A stretch of 64,000 nucleotides of DNA from NCBI GenBank assembly GCA_015065645.1, contig SVPW01000001.1, positions 60,593-124,592 of the forward strand. Reading direction: 5' to 3'. The stretch's first letter is position 1. Each line of letters opens with the position of its first letter. Source of the DNA: Oscillospiraceae bacterium. Lineage in GTDB: Bacteria > Bacillota > Clostridia > Oscillospirales > Acutalibacteraceae. Made by a program: the position numbers and the translations under genes. Positions 8,497 to 18,869 of the stretch are shown in pieces. The notes beneath the pieces are model-generated. The model worked only from the letters and a program-made list of their open reading frames with translations. It made no database searches and was not told where the DNA came from.

Positions 8497-9771
8497 TTAT
8501 TTGATATTCAAACGGGAAATATCACCGTTTGTAATAATTGCTACTTCCTGTTTTGCCGTTACGGCTATTCTTACAACACCAAATTCACATTTAGTTGATG
8601 CAAGCGTTTTTCCTTTTTGATCCAACATATAAACGGTGGTATCACTTATACAATAAATATGATCATTTAAAAAGGCAATATCACCGATTGAACCCATAAA
8701 AGAAAATTCGGTTATTTTTTCTCCTTCATCCGAAAGAATAACAATATGATTATCATTTTTATTGTTAGAACGGTTAAACACAAGAATCAGCTGAGAGGAA
8801 ATTTTTCTTGAAATTGCAAGCTCATAATCGTTTGAATATGATTTATGCTCATATTCCGACCAATCATAAAAATCAGCCGAATTTGCTGTTAAAATGGTAA
8901 AGCCTTCACTATTGCTTTCAAGTGAATAAACGGTTTTACCTTCATAATCCACTGAAAATTTTGCATTGGCAGAATCAAAATCCAAAACCAAAACCTTAGA
9001 TTTAATTTGACCTCCCGAAGCATTTACAGTGGATACCACCAGACTCTCACCATCTGGAGAGAGAAGTACATTATTCACCAAATCAACTGCAGAATACCAT
9101 TCATAAACAAGATTATCATCAAGGTCATAAACGCTTACTACACAGGCATATTTATTAGACTCCCTAACAACGGCATAGCTTCCGTTACGGGCAATATTTG
9201 CTGTTATAATATGTTCTTTTGAGCTTAGAGTATTGGTATTTTTACTCAAATTAAAAATCTTTACTTCATCCCCGCCCTGATCAAAAACCAAAGCTCTTGT
9301 TTCGCTTGTTTTGAGTACGGGATTAGCATAACCGTGAGCATGGGAATATATCTTTTTACCGCTATTTGAAAAGGCAGAAATATTAGTATCGGTAAGAACA
9401 TAATAATAAGAGCCTTTTTGAACGGTATTAAGTGTTTCGGTGCCGTATATTTCAATAGGATAACTTCCTGCCCCCAAGGTTGCGGTAAGGTTTCCCAAGT
9501 TTTCCATAATACCTATTGGCAGGATAAAATGCAGCACCGTTAAAACAGCCGTTACAAAAACCAATATAGCCGCAAAAATTTTAAATTTATGACGCCGTTC
9601 AAGCTTTTTGCCCTTAATAACACGCACATTTGAAGACTGAGGCTTAACATTAACCTTTTTATCCTTAGGGCTCATTTCTATATTTTCGGCAGAATTAATG
9701 CCGGTATTTTTATGTTTACTTTTTGGCGATTTACCAAATTTACGAACCTTTTTCTTTTTATAGTCCGGCAT
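8497..9771 (-). CDS. DUF5711-like beta-propeller membrane-anchored protein
   Basis: basic N-term, single TM, propeller-like repeats. Confidence 0.65.
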   Translation of the reverse strand: MPDYKKKKVRKFGKSPKSKHKNTGINSAENIEMSPKDKKVNVKPQSSNVRVIKGKKLERRHKFKIFAAILVFVTAVLTVLHFILPIGIMENLGNLTATLGAGSYPIEIYGTETLNTVQKGSYYYVLTDTNISAFSNSGKKIYSHAHGYANPVLKTSETRALVFDQGGDEVKIFNLSKNTNTLSSKEHIITANIARNGSYAVVRESNKYACVVSVYDLDDNLVYEWYSAVDLVNNVLLSPDGESLVVSTVNASGGQIKSKVLVLDFDSANAKFSVDYEGKTVYSLESNSEGFTILTANSADFYDWSEYEHKSYSNDYELAISRKISSQLILVFNRSNNKNDNHIVILSDEGEKITEFSFMGSIGDIAFLNDHIYCISDTTVYMLDQKGKTLASTKCEFGVVRIAVTAKQEVAIITNGDISRLNIK

Positions 9772-9787
9772 GGCGGCCTCCTTAATT

Positions 9788-10522
9788 TTAATAAAAAACC
9801 TTATTTAAAAACAATCCGTGTGCAGGAGCAGTATCACCCGCATTTTCACGCTTTGCGCTTTCAAAAATATCTTTTGCACACTCAACCGGCAAAGCACCGT
9901 TTGAAACAAAAAGTGCCGTACCGACTATAATGCGAACCATATTATACAAAAATCCGTTTGCACTTATTGATAATGCAGGAAGTCCGTCATCGGTAATCAT
10001 TGAACATTCCGTAACGGTACGCACTGTATCGGTAACGCTTCTCCCCGAAGATGAAAACGGCAAAAAATCATGTGTTCCAACAAGAGTTTTACAAAAGGCA
10101 TCCATTTTTTCTATATCAAGCTTGCGCTCAACCCTTAATGCATAGCGTGATAAAAACGGGTCTGTAATCTGACTTTCAAAAAAGCGATAAACATAATTTT
10201 TACCCTTTGCATCATAACGGGCATGAAAATCAGATGCCACCTCACGATATTCCTTTACCGCTATATCACATGGCAAAATAGAATTTAATCCCTTTAAAAA
10301 AGCGTTTTCCGGAAAAGCCTCATCACAGTCAAGATGACAGCAAAACTGCCTTGCATGAACACCTGCGTCGGTACGACTGCAACCTGTGAATGACGGTTTT
10401 TGCCCCAAAAGCTTTTCAAGAGCATTCTGCATACATTCCTGCACGGTGATACCGTTAGGCTGAACCTGCCAACCGTGATAATTTGTACCGTCATACGCAA
10501 TAGTAAGCAAAACCCGTTTCAT
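9788..10522 (-). CDS. truA: tRNA pseudouridine(38-40) synthase TruA
   Basis: MKRVLLTIAYDGTNYHGWQ, GCSRTDAGVHA. Confidence 0.97.
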   Translation of the reverse strand: MKRVLLTIAYDGTNYHGWQVQPNGITVQECMQNALEKLLGQKPSFTGCSRTDAGVHARQFCCHLDCDEAFPENAFLKGLNSILPCDIAVKEYREVASDFHARYDAKGKNYVYRFFESQITDPFLSRYALRVERKLDIEKMDAFCKTLVGTHDFLPFSSSGRSVTDTVRTVTECSMITDDGLPALSISANGFLYNMVRIIVGTALFVSNGALPVECAKDIFESAKRENAGDTAPAHGLFLNKVFY

Positions 10523-10545
10523 AAGCCTTCACCACAATTAAAAAT

Positions 10546-11382
10546 TTAATCTACATAAGGAATATTAGGTAAAAGATTTATAAGCAGTACACCCGCAGAA
10601 ACCGCTAAACACAAAAAAGCGGCAATATAATCCCTTAATTTAAGCTTCATCTGCTTCATACGCTTTCTTCCAACACCGCCATTATAGCAACGGCACTCCA
10701 TAGCCTCTGCCAATTCATAAGCACGGCGTATTGAAGAAATGAGAAGCGGAATAAGAATTGGAATAAGTGCCCTTATCCTTTCAAAAAGCTTACCGCTTTC
10801 AAGGTCAGCTCCTCTTGCCTTTTGTGCATTCATAATCTTATCGGTTTCATCAACCAAGGTTGGTATAAACCTTAAAGCAATAGTCATCATCATTGCCAAA
10901 GTATGCACAGCACCCCTTAATCCTATAAACCTGAGAGGAGAAAGCAAACGCTCAATACCATCGGTCAGGTCGTTAGGTGTGGTGGTATAGGTGAGAACCG
11001 AGCTCAAAAGTATAAGCTGTGCAATTCTGAAAGCCATAAACAGTGCCCTGTAAACACCGCCTGCGGTGATATGAATTATCCACCAATCAACAAGCGTTAC
11101 ACCTGTATCGGTATAAAACAGATTGATAATTGAAGTGAATATAACAATTATCAATATAGGCTTCATATTTTTAAGATACATTTTAAACGGCACACGGCTT
11201 ACAAGCATTGCTGCAAACAGCATAACACCGCAAAAAATCAAACTCCAAGCATTACCTGCCAAAAACAAGAACACAATCATAAGAACAAGCAACACAAGCT
11301 TAATACGAGGGTCAAGTCTATGAATGGGAGAATCTGTTTGGTAATACTGACCGAAGGTGATATCCTTAATCACGGTGCTCAC
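10546..11382 (-). CDS. ecfT: ECF transporter T component
   Basis: SPIHRLDPRIKL, RARGADLESG motifs. Confidence 0.95.
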   Translation of the reverse strand: MSTVIKDITFGQYYQTDSPIHRLDPRIKLVLLVLMIVFLFLAGNAWSLIFCGVMLFAAMLVSRVPFKMYLKNMKPILIIVIFTSIINLFYTDTGVTLVDWWIIHITAGGVYRALFMAFRIAQLILLSSVLTYTTTPNDLTDGIERLLSPLRFIGLRGAVHTLAMMMTIALRFIPTLVDETDKIMNAQKARGADLESGKLFERIRALIPILIPLLISSIRRAYELAEAMECRCYNGGVGRKRMKQMKLKLRDYIAAFLCLAVSAGVLLINLLPNIPYVD

Positions 11383-12235
11383 CTTCTCTCTTTAGCTTCA
11401 TAAGATACTCTACCGCACTTTGAACGGTAAAGATATTATTGGGAACATTATATCCCTTAGCTTTAAGCTGTTCAAAAACACGGGTAACTATTGGAACATT
11501 AAGTCCTATGCTTCTAAGCATCTGCGGATTTAAAAACACCTTATCGGTATCATCAAAAGCAACAAGCTTACCATCGTTCATTACTATAAGACGATCAGCA
11601 ATAAGAGCCATATCTTCCATATTATGAGAGATAATTATAACGGTTGCATTATAGGCTGTAAGATAATCCTTTATCATTTTAAGAACATCGCTTCTGCCCT
11701 TTGGATCAAGACCTGCAATAGGCTCATCAAAAATGATTACCTGCGGACGCATTGCCATAACACCTGCTATTGCAACACGCCTCTTTTCTCCTCCGGAAAG
11801 ATCAAACGGTGACTTTTCAAGATACTCCTCTTTAATGCCTATAAGCTCACATATCTCATAAACCCTTTTTTCAAGTTCTTCTCCCGAAAGCCCCATATTT
11901 TTTGGTCCAAAGGCAATATCCGCAAAAACGGTATCCTCAAAAAGCTGGTATTCCGGATACTGGAACACAAGCCCTATCTGTGATCTTATTTTTCTTATTT
12001 CCTTTGGGTTTTCCCAAATATCCTTACCCTCAAACAAAACCGAACCATCGGTTGGCTTTAAAAGACCGTTAAGCTGTTGAACAAGGGTGGATTTTCCCGA
12101 ACCCGTATGGCCGATAATTCCTATTATTTCACCACTTTTCACCGAAAAGCTCACATTGCTTACAGCATCGTTTACAAAGGGTGAATTTCCGCCATAGGTA
12201 TAGGTTAAATTTTTTACCTCAAGTATCGGTGTCAA
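11366..12235 (-). CDS. ecfA2: ECF transporter ATPase
   Basis: GHTGSGKST, LSGGEKRR; adjacent to ecfT. Confidence 0.95.
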   Translation of the reverse strand: MTPILEVKNLTYTYGGNSPFVNDAVSNVSFSVKSGEIIGIIGHTGSGKSTLVQQLNGLLKPTDGSVLFEGKDIWENPKEIRKIRSQIGLVFQYPEYQLFEDTVFADIAFGPKNMGLSGEELEKRVYEICELIGIKEEYLEKSPFDLSGGEKRRVAIAGVMAMRPQVIIFDEPIAGLDPKGRSDVLKMIKDYLTAYNATVIIISHNMEDMALIADRLIVMNDGKLVAFDDTDKVFLNPQMLRSIGLNVPIVTRVFEQLKAKGYNVPNNIFTVQSAVEYLMKLKREGEHRD

Positions 12236-13093
12236 TCAAATTTCCTCCAAATGAAAAGCCTTGGCTATAGCATCGGCTGTTTCTTCAATCGAAAGTACAT
12301 CGGTTTCAATATCTGCCCCACCGCTTTTAAGCGCATAAAGCAGTTCGGTGGTTTGCGGCACATCAAGGCCAACAGATTTAAGAAGTGAAACATCACTGAA
12401 AACAGTTTTAGGAGTAGAATCTGCCAATATCTTGCCGTTACTCATAACGAGTATTCTATCGGCAAGCTCAGCCTCCTCCATAAAATGAGTTATAAGAACA
12501 ACCGTAATATTTTTTTCACGGTTAAGCTTTAATATAGTATCAATAATTTCAGCCCTGCCTTTAGGGTCAAGCATTGCAGTTGGTTCATCCAAAACAATAC
12601 ATTCCGGCTCCATTGCTATAATTCCCGCAATCGCAATGCGCTGTTTTTGACCACCTGAAAGATGATGCGGCGTAGACCTTCTGAATTCATACATTCCAAC
12701 AGCCTTTAACGCATCATCAACCCTTTGGCGTATAACATCAGGCTCTAACCCTAAATTTTCAGGACCAAAAGCCACATCCTCTTCAACAATAGATGCTATA
12801 AGCTGATTATCGGGATTTTGAAAAACCATTCCCACACGGCGTTTAACCTCAATTTCGGTACTTTCATCTGCGGTATCAATGCCATCAACCAAAACCTTTC
12901 CGCTTGCAGGCTTATAAAGCCCGTTAAGCAGCTTTGCCAGGGTTGATTTACCCGAACCGTTATGACCCAATATTACCGTAAAGCTACCACGCTCAATATC
13001 CAAATTAAAATCCTTGATAACGGTTTTAACCTGCTCTGAGTCGTCATATTCAAAGGTTACATTTTTTACCTCAATAATTTTTTCCATAATCAA
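12236..13093 (-). CDS. ecfA1: ECF transporter ATPase
   Basis: GHNGSGKST, LSGGQKQR. Confidence 0.95.
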   Translation of the reverse strand: MIMEKIIEVKNVTFEYDDSEQVKTVIKDFNLDIERGSFTVILGHNGSGKSTLAKLLNGLYKPASGKVLVDGIDTADESTEIEVKRRVGMVFQNPDNQLIASIVEEDVAFGPENLGLEPDVIRQRVDDALKAVGMYEFRRSTPHHLSGGQKQRIAIAGIIAMEPECIVLDEPTAMLDPKGRAEIIDTILKLNREKNITVVLITHFMEEAELADRILVMSNGKILADSTPKTVFSDVSLLKSVGLDVPQTTELLYALKSGGADIETDVLSIEETADAIAKAFHLEEI

Positions 13094-13965
13094 TCATTCT
13101 TCCAAATGGTTGTATTTCCGCAGGGCAATACAATATCACGCTTAGTCACACGAAGGCCTATTTCATCGGTAGTAACACTACCCCTGCCCTTTGATATATA
13201 CTGACCCACCATATAATTAAGTATAGTGGGAGAAAGCCCTCCTGTATAGGAGTTTAAAAAGAAAAATACAGCATCATCACTTAATAGCTTGCCCGTTTCC
13301 AAGAGTAATTCACCAAGCTGCTGTTCAAGCTTCCAAACCTCACCGCCGGGACCTCTTCCGTAAGAAGGGGGATCCATAATTATTGCATCATAACGGTTTC
13401 CACGGCGCAATTCACGCTTTACAAACTTCATACAGTCATCCACAAGCCAACGAACCGGCTTGTCCGAAAGACCTGAAGCCACCGCATTTTCCTTTGCCCA
13501 TTGAACCATCCCTTTTGAGGCATCAACATGGGTAACACGAGCACCCGCTTTAAGGCAGGCGATGGTTGCAGCACCTGTATATCCAAACAGATTAAGCACC
13601 GAAATTTCACGGTTTTGTTTTTCTATAATACTGCGTGCAAGTGACCAATTAACCGCCTGTTCGGGGAAAAGACCTGTATGCTTAAAGCCCATTGGTTTTA
13701 AACGGAATACAAGCTCCTCATACGATATACTCCAAACATCGGGAACTGCAGTTAATTTTTCCCAATAACCGCCACCGCTGTTTGAACGGTGATATACGGC
13801 ATTAGCCTCATTCCACCGCTTATCCTTATGCCCCTGATGCCAAATAACCTGTGGGTCAGGACGGATAAGCACAATATCTCCCCAGCGTTCAAGACGCTCC
13901 CCGTTATCGGCATCTATAAGCTCATAATCTGAAAAGTTTTTAACCTCTCGCATAATACTCCCCAA
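13090..13965 (-). CDS. class I SAM-dependent rRNA methyltransferase (RlmI/K-like)
   Basis: VLNLFGYTGAATIACLKAGA, MDPPSYGRG. Confidence 0.88.
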   Translation of the reverse strand: MGSIMREVKNFSDYELIDADNGERLERWGDIVLIRPDPQVIWHQGHKDKRWNEANAVYHRSNSGGGYWEKLTAVPDVWSISYEELVFRLKPMGFKHTGLFPEQAVNWSLARSIIEKQNREISVLNLFGYTGAATIACLKAGARVTHVDASKGMVQWAKENAVASGLSDKPVRWLVDDCMKFVKRELRRGNRYDAIIMDPPSYGRGPGGEVWKLEQQLGELLLETGKLLSDDAVFFFLNSYTGGLSPTILNYMVGQYISKGRGSVTTDEIGLRVTKRDIVLPCGNTTIWKND

Positions 13966-15006
13966 CTAAAATAGTGTTTGCTGTGAATTTGAATTAGGCT
14001 TCAAGCCCAAATGCTCATATCCCAAAGCAGTTACACATCTGCCACGAGGTGTACGTGCCAAAAATCCTATCTGCATAAGATACGGCTCATAAACATCCTC
14101 AATGGTTATAGCCTCTTCACCAACAGCCGCCGAAAGGGTTTCAAGACCTACCGGGCCACCGTTATAGGTGTTAATAATAGTCATCAGCATACGACGGTCA
14201 AATTCATCAAGACCCAATTCATCAATTTCAAATCTTCCAAGTGCCGCACGTGCAACCTCTAAGGTTATTTCACCTTGATATTCAACCTCCGCAATATCAC
14301 GCACACGGCGAAGAAGCCGGTTTGCAATACGAGGTGTTCCACGGGATCTTGAAGCAATTTCCAAAGCACCCTCACGGTCAATCGGAATATTTAAAATTCC
14401 TGCTGAACGCACAATAATATCCGCAAGCTGTTCGGGAGTATAAAGCTCAAGCCTTAAAAGCACACCAAAACGATCCCTTAAAGGGGCTGTAAGCTGACCC
14501 GAACGGGTTGTTGCACCAACAAGCGTAAAATGCGGAACATCCAGCCTTATAGAACGTGCCGATGGACCTTTTCCAAGAATTATATCAAGCGAAAAATCCT
14601 CCATAGCGGGATATAAAATTTCCTCAACATTTCTTGAAAGGCGGTGTATTTCATCAATAAAAAGCACATCTCCCTCATTAAGAGAGGTGAGAATTGCAAC
14701 CAAATCCCCCTGCTTTTCTATTGCAGGTCCCGATGTAACACGCAAATTCACACCCATTTCATGGGCAATAATGCCCGAAAGTGTGGTTTTTCCAAGACCG
14801 GGAGGACCGTAAAGAAGCACATGGTCCAGCGTTTCGTGACGATTGCGTGCAGCCTTTATATAAATCGTAAGATTTTCCTTTGCTTTATCCTGACCAATAT
14901 AATCATCAAGTGTTTTGGGTCGCAAAGAAAGCTCCGTATCGGAATCGTGATAGCTGTATTCCGGAGAAACTATCCGATTCTCAAAATCCATCTCATCCTC
15001 TATCAA
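13966..15006 (-). CDS. ruvB: Holliday junction DNA helicase RuvB
   Basis: [30 protein letters not shown]. Confidence 0.98.
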   Translation of the reverse strand: MIEDEMDFENRIVSPEYSYHDSDTELSLRPKTLDDYIGQDKAKENLTIYIKAARNRHETLDHVLLYGPPGLGKTTLSGIIAHEMGVNLRVTSGPAIEKQGDLVAILTSLNEGDVLFIDEIHRLSRNVEEILYPAMEDFSLDIILGKGPSARSIRLDVPHFTLVGATTRSGQLTAPLRDRFGVLLRLELYTPEQLADIIVRSAGILNIPIDREGALEIASRSRGTPRIANRLLRRVRDIAEVEYQGEITLEVARAALGRFEIDELGLDEFDRRMLMTIINTYNGGPVGLETLSAAVGEEAITIEDVYEPYLMQIGFLARTPRGRCVTALGYEHLGLKPNSNSQQTLF

Positions 15007-15009
15007 CCT

Positions 15010-15615
15010 TTACACCCTCCTTGAAAGATCCTTTAAAGCCTGCTTGATAAGCTCATCCGTAGGTAATGACGGATCAAGCCTGCCAACGGCAAGTGCTGAT
15101 TCGCTTTGAGAAAATCCCAATGATACAAGCGCCTCAATAGCCTCATGTGTCATTGTATTTGCACTGGCATTACCTGCCGTCATAACATCGCTCATTCCTT
15201 TGCCCTCGGCAATAGAGCCAACCTTATCCCTAAGCTCAAAAACAATTTTTTCTGCCATTTTTTTGCCCACTCCGCTTGCTGCAGTAAGGCTTTTAGCATC
15301 ACCGCCCGCAATAAAGAGAAGTATATTATCGGCAGTAAACTGCGAAAGCAACGCAAGACCTATTTTGGGTCCCACACCGCTAACCGATGTTAAGAGCCTA
15401 AAAATTTCAAGCTCACTCTTTTCAGCAAAACCGTAAAGATCCATAGAATCTTCCCTTACGGCAAAATGCGTATACAAAAAAACCTCTTGTCCCAAAGCAG
15501 GCAAAGCCGCAGAAGTAACAGCAGTAACCAAACAGCGCATTCCCACGCCGCCGCACTCAACCACAACGCTAACATTATCTTTATCAATTAAAATGCCGTG
15601 TAATGAAGCAATCAT
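15010..15615 (-). CDS. ruvA: Holliday junction helicase RuvA
   Basis: MIASLHGILIDKDNVSVVVECGGVG; internal start overlapping ruvC stop. Confidence 0.96.
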   Translation of the reverse strand: MIASLHGILIDKDNVSVVVECGGVGMRCLVTAVTSAALPALGQEVFLYTHFAVREDSMDLYGFAEKSELEIFRLLTSVSGVGPKIGLALLSQFTADNILLFIAGGDAKSLTAASGVGKKMAEKIVFELRDKVGSIAEGKGMSDVMTAGNASANTMTHEAIEALVSLGFSQSESALAVGRLDPSLPTDELIKQALKDLSRRV

Positions 15616-16130
15616 TTCTTTTTCTCCTGTGCATAAATTCTGCCAATACCGCTGGCAGCTGTATGAGCGTGACAAATTGCAAGTGCTAAAGCATCGGCAG
15701 TATCATCCGGTTTTGGAACAGCCTTTAGTGACAAAAAACTCTTCACCATTTCCATAACCTGCCGTTTTTCAGCCTTGCCATAGCCTGTAATAGAGGATTT
15801 TACCTGCAAAGGTGTATATTCAAACACCTGTAATTTACGGTGATGTGCCGCAAGAAGTATCACTCCACGAGCTTCCGCAACGGCTATTGCAGTAGTGGTA
15901 TTGGTATTAAAATAAAGCTTTTCTATTGATAAATGCTCAGGTTTATATTTATCAATCACGCTGAGCATATCGTTATAAATTGAATCAAGACGCTCCAAAA
16001 AAGGCATATTGGCAGGTGTTATAATAGCACCGTAACCAACAGTTTTAAAACGGAAACCATCATAATCCACAACACCATAGCCTATGGTAGCATAGCCCGG
16101 ATCAATACCCAAAATCCGCAAGACATACAT
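15612..16130 (-). CDS. ruvC: crossover junction endodeoxyribonuclease RuvC
   Basis: RILGIDPGYATIGYGVV, SIEKLYFNTNTTTA. Confidence 0.98.
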   Translation of the reverse strand: MYVLRILGIDPGYATIGYGVVDYDGFRFKTVGYGAIITPANMPFLERLDSIYNDMLSVIDKYKPEHLSIEKLYFNTNTTTAIAVAEARGVILLAAHHRKLQVFEYTPLQVKSSITGYGKAEKRQVMEMVKSFLSLKAVPKPDDTADALALAICHAHTAASGIGRIYAQEKKK

Positions 16131-16238
16131 CCCCCTATTATATTTATAATATTATATCACAAAGCTGTAATAAGGGCAACATTTTTTTAAACCATTGCAA
16201 AAAATATACATAAATCAACACTTTTAAAATAACGGTAT

Positions 16239-16275
16239 AAAAAATGCCAACTACCTTTTAGGAGTTGGCGTTTTT
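16239..16275. terminator. terminator hairpin
   Basis: aaatgccaac...gttggcgttttt. Confidence 0.7.
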
Positions 16276-16426
16276 AGAAATTTTTATTTTAAAAAATAAA
16301 CCATTTAAGACAAAAGGCGATGACGGAATTATAAACAGCCATCGTCTTTTTATATTGGTAAATATCATATTATTAATATGGTGCCGACACGCAAAATAGA
16401 GCAGGTCTAAAAACTGATTCTATCAA

Positions 16427-16930
16427 CTATTTTATTTTAACACCTTTAGTTCTTAAAAAAGCAATAAATTCGTCTGTTGTTCCTTTTTCAAAGGTATCTT
16501 TTCTAAATATGTAAATCAAATTTGCTTTTGAACGCAGTAAAATTAGATTTTTGGTTTGTACTGCATTACTAATTTTATCATATTCAAGTTTATTCACTGC
16601 GCCAGTGGTGGCGGTATTTTGGATATACTCATTTGTAACAATCGTTTCAACCGAAATTTCTTTACCGTGAATTTCATCGTCACGCTTAACCATTGTATTC
16701 ACTTGACGAAAATAACAATACAACCGAAACAAAAAGTATAAAGGAACAAAAATTAAAACACTCAAATTATATGTTTTTTCAAATATTGTAATTAATATGT
16801 TTGCAATAAAAGAAATGAATATTAAAATATAGAAAACAACTAACCATTTGCGTTGGAAATAATAGTATCTATAAATCTCTTTTGCTAAATCTTTATTTCT
16901 AACATAACTATTTTTAAATAATATTTTCAT
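16427..16930 (-). CDS. YcxB-like membrane protein
   Basis: two TM segments then YDKISNAVQTKNLILLRSKANLIYIFRKDTF; probable start MKILFKNSY. Confidence 0.65.
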   Translation of the reverse strand: MKILFKNSYVRNKDLAKEIYRYYYFQRKWLVVFYILIFISFIANILITIFEKTYNLSVLIFVPLYFLFRLYCYFRQVNTMVKRDDEIHGKEISVETIVTNEYIQNTATTGAVNKLEYDKISNAVQTKNLILLRSKANLIYIFRKDTFEKGTTDEFIAFLRTKGVKIK

Positions 16931-17113
16931 ACAACACCCTCCTTGATAATCATAATTATAACATAAAAATGACAACAAATCAATGCGGCACATTGTGTAT
17001 CATCAATTCTCGTTAAAAAAGCATTAATGTGTATAATAATTTAACAACCACTCTTTATTTCAAAAAAATTTTGTGCTATAATGTAATATATTTTCGCGAA
17101 ACAAGGTGTTTTT

Positions 17114-18130
17114 ATGAAATTAAACCTTAGTCAAATTCAATGTATCGCCCATGGGGCACATAAAGTTTGGCAGGAGGATGACGGCTTTCATCTTTCAAGA
17201 TTTACCGATGAAGAATTAAAGCTATACAAAACAACCCCTTATGCACAAAAATCACTTTCAACATCAGGTATAAAGCTGTGCTTTAAGACCAACTCCCCCA
17301 CATTAAAGCTTATTGTTAATACCATTCCCGGTACAACACGCACATATTTTGCCGCAGAAGTTTTTGTGAACGGCGAAAGATTTGGCTGTATTAAAAATTT
17401 TGAGGATGAGCTTGTTTTAGGTAAGCAATACCCTCCCATGCAGTTTAAGCTTGGAAAATATGAGGGTGAGTTTGATTTAAGTCAAGGTGAAAAGGTTATA
17501 GAAATCGTTTTACCGTGGTCGGTAAATTTAATCATTGAAAGTATAGAGCTTGCCGATAATTCCACACTTCAATCGATAGAGAAAAACATTAAACTTCTTG
17601 CTTTTGGCGATTCCATAACACACGGTTATGATGCACTTTATCCTTCAAACTCCTATGCCGAAAGGATTTCCAAAAAGCTTTGTGCCGAAATCTACAATAA
17701 AGCTATAGGCGGTGAGGTATTTATCCCGTCACTTTCTGCACTAAAAGTACCTTTTTCGCCTGATATTATAACTGTGGCATACGGCACAAATGATTGGAAC
17801 TGCTGTGACCGATATGTTTTCCAAAAAAATTGTTCCGCCTTTTTTGAAAATCTTGCCAAAAATTACCCCGATACCCCTATTTTTGCCATAACACCTCTTT
17901 GGCGAAAGGAGCATACCGATATAAGACCTATGGGTGAATTTTCGTTTATTGAGGAATATATCACAAAAGCTTGCTCAAAATATAATAATATAACGGTTAT
18001 CAGGGGCTTTGATATAATTCCGCATGATGAAACACTTTTTGCGGATTTCAGGCTCCACCCCAATGATAACGGATTTGATATTTATTCAGAATATCTATAT
18101 AAGGAAATTTCAAAAACATTCAGGAGGTAA
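17114..18130 (+). CDS. SGNH/GDSL hydrolase family protein
   Basis: LLAFGDSITHGYDALYPSNSYAE; YGTNDWN; DFRLHPND. Confidence 0.9.
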   Translation: MKLNLSQIQCIAHGAHKVWQEDDGFHLSRFTDEELKLYKTTPYAQKSLSTSGIKLCFKTNSPTLKLIVNTIPGTTRTYFAAEVFVNGERFGCIKNFEDELVLGKQYPPMQFKLGKYEGEFDLSQGEKVIEIVLPWSVNLIIESIELADNSTLQSIEKNIKLLAFGDSITHGYDALYPSNSYAERISKKLCAEIYNKAIGGEVFIPSLSALKVPFSPDIITVAYGTNDWNCCDRYVFQKNCSAFFENLAKNYPDTPIFAITPLWRKEHTDIRPMGEFSFIEEYITKACSKYNNITVIRGFDIIPHDETLFADFRLHPNDNGFDIYSEYLYKEISKTFRR

Positions 18131-18133
18131 AAA

Positions 18134-18772
18134 ATGGAAAAAAATACATATATTTTTGATTTTGACGGTGTGCTTGTTGATTCTATGCCTTATTGGTCTG
18201 CGGGGATGCTTAATTTCCTTGACAATCATAATATCAAATACCCCGATGATATAATTAAAACAATAACTCCGCTTGGAAATCCCGGTTCGGCACGGTATTT
18301 TAAAGAGACCTTTGGTATTAATTTGGAAATTGAGGAAATTTTAAAGGAGATTGAAGATTATTTTATCCCAAAATATCTTTATGAAATACCGCTTAAACCC
18401 TTTGTTTATGATTATTTAACCATGTTAAAAGCCAAGGGCTATTCCCTTAATGTGCTTACCGCAAGCCCTCATATAACGGTTGACCCCTGCCTTAAAAGGG
18501 TTGGTATTTATAATCTTTTTGATAATATTTGGAGCTGTGATGATTTTAACACCACCAAGGCAGATCCTGATATTTATGTAAAAGCAGTAGAAAAAATCGG
18601 TGTGGATATGTCACAAGCAGTATTTTTTGACGATAATATAAATGCTGTTAAAACCGCAATCAAAGCGGGGCTTTATACCGTTGGAGTATACGATTCCACA
18701 GGGGAAGCTTTCAATGAAGAATTACAAGCGGTAAGCAATAAATATATTGAAAACTTTGGTTCTCTTTTGTGA
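18134..18772 (+). CDS. HAD family hydrolase
   Basis: FDFDGVLVDSM; VFFDDNINAVKTAIKAGL. Confidence 0.93.
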   Translation: MEKNTYIFDFDGVLVDSMPYWSAGMLNFLDNHNIKYPDDIIKTITPLGNPGSARYFKETFGINLEIEEILKEIEDYFIPKYLYEIPLKPFVYDYLTMLKAKGYSLNVLTASPHITVDPCLKRVGIYNLFDNIWSCDDFNTTKADPDIYVKAVEKIGVDMSQAVFFDDNINAVKTAIKAGLYTVGVYDSTGEAFNEELQAVSNKYIENFGSLL

Positions 18773-18869
18773 TTTTAACATTTTTAATTTTTTGTAAATT
18801 ATGGTTTTAAACTTTACTTTATCATAAAAAATTGCTATAATTATATACGCATTTAACCCTTTTGAAAGG

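Noticed and set aside
14644-15024. 126-aa plus-strand ORF in ruvB
   Set aside because: Antisense of ruvB, no independent support.
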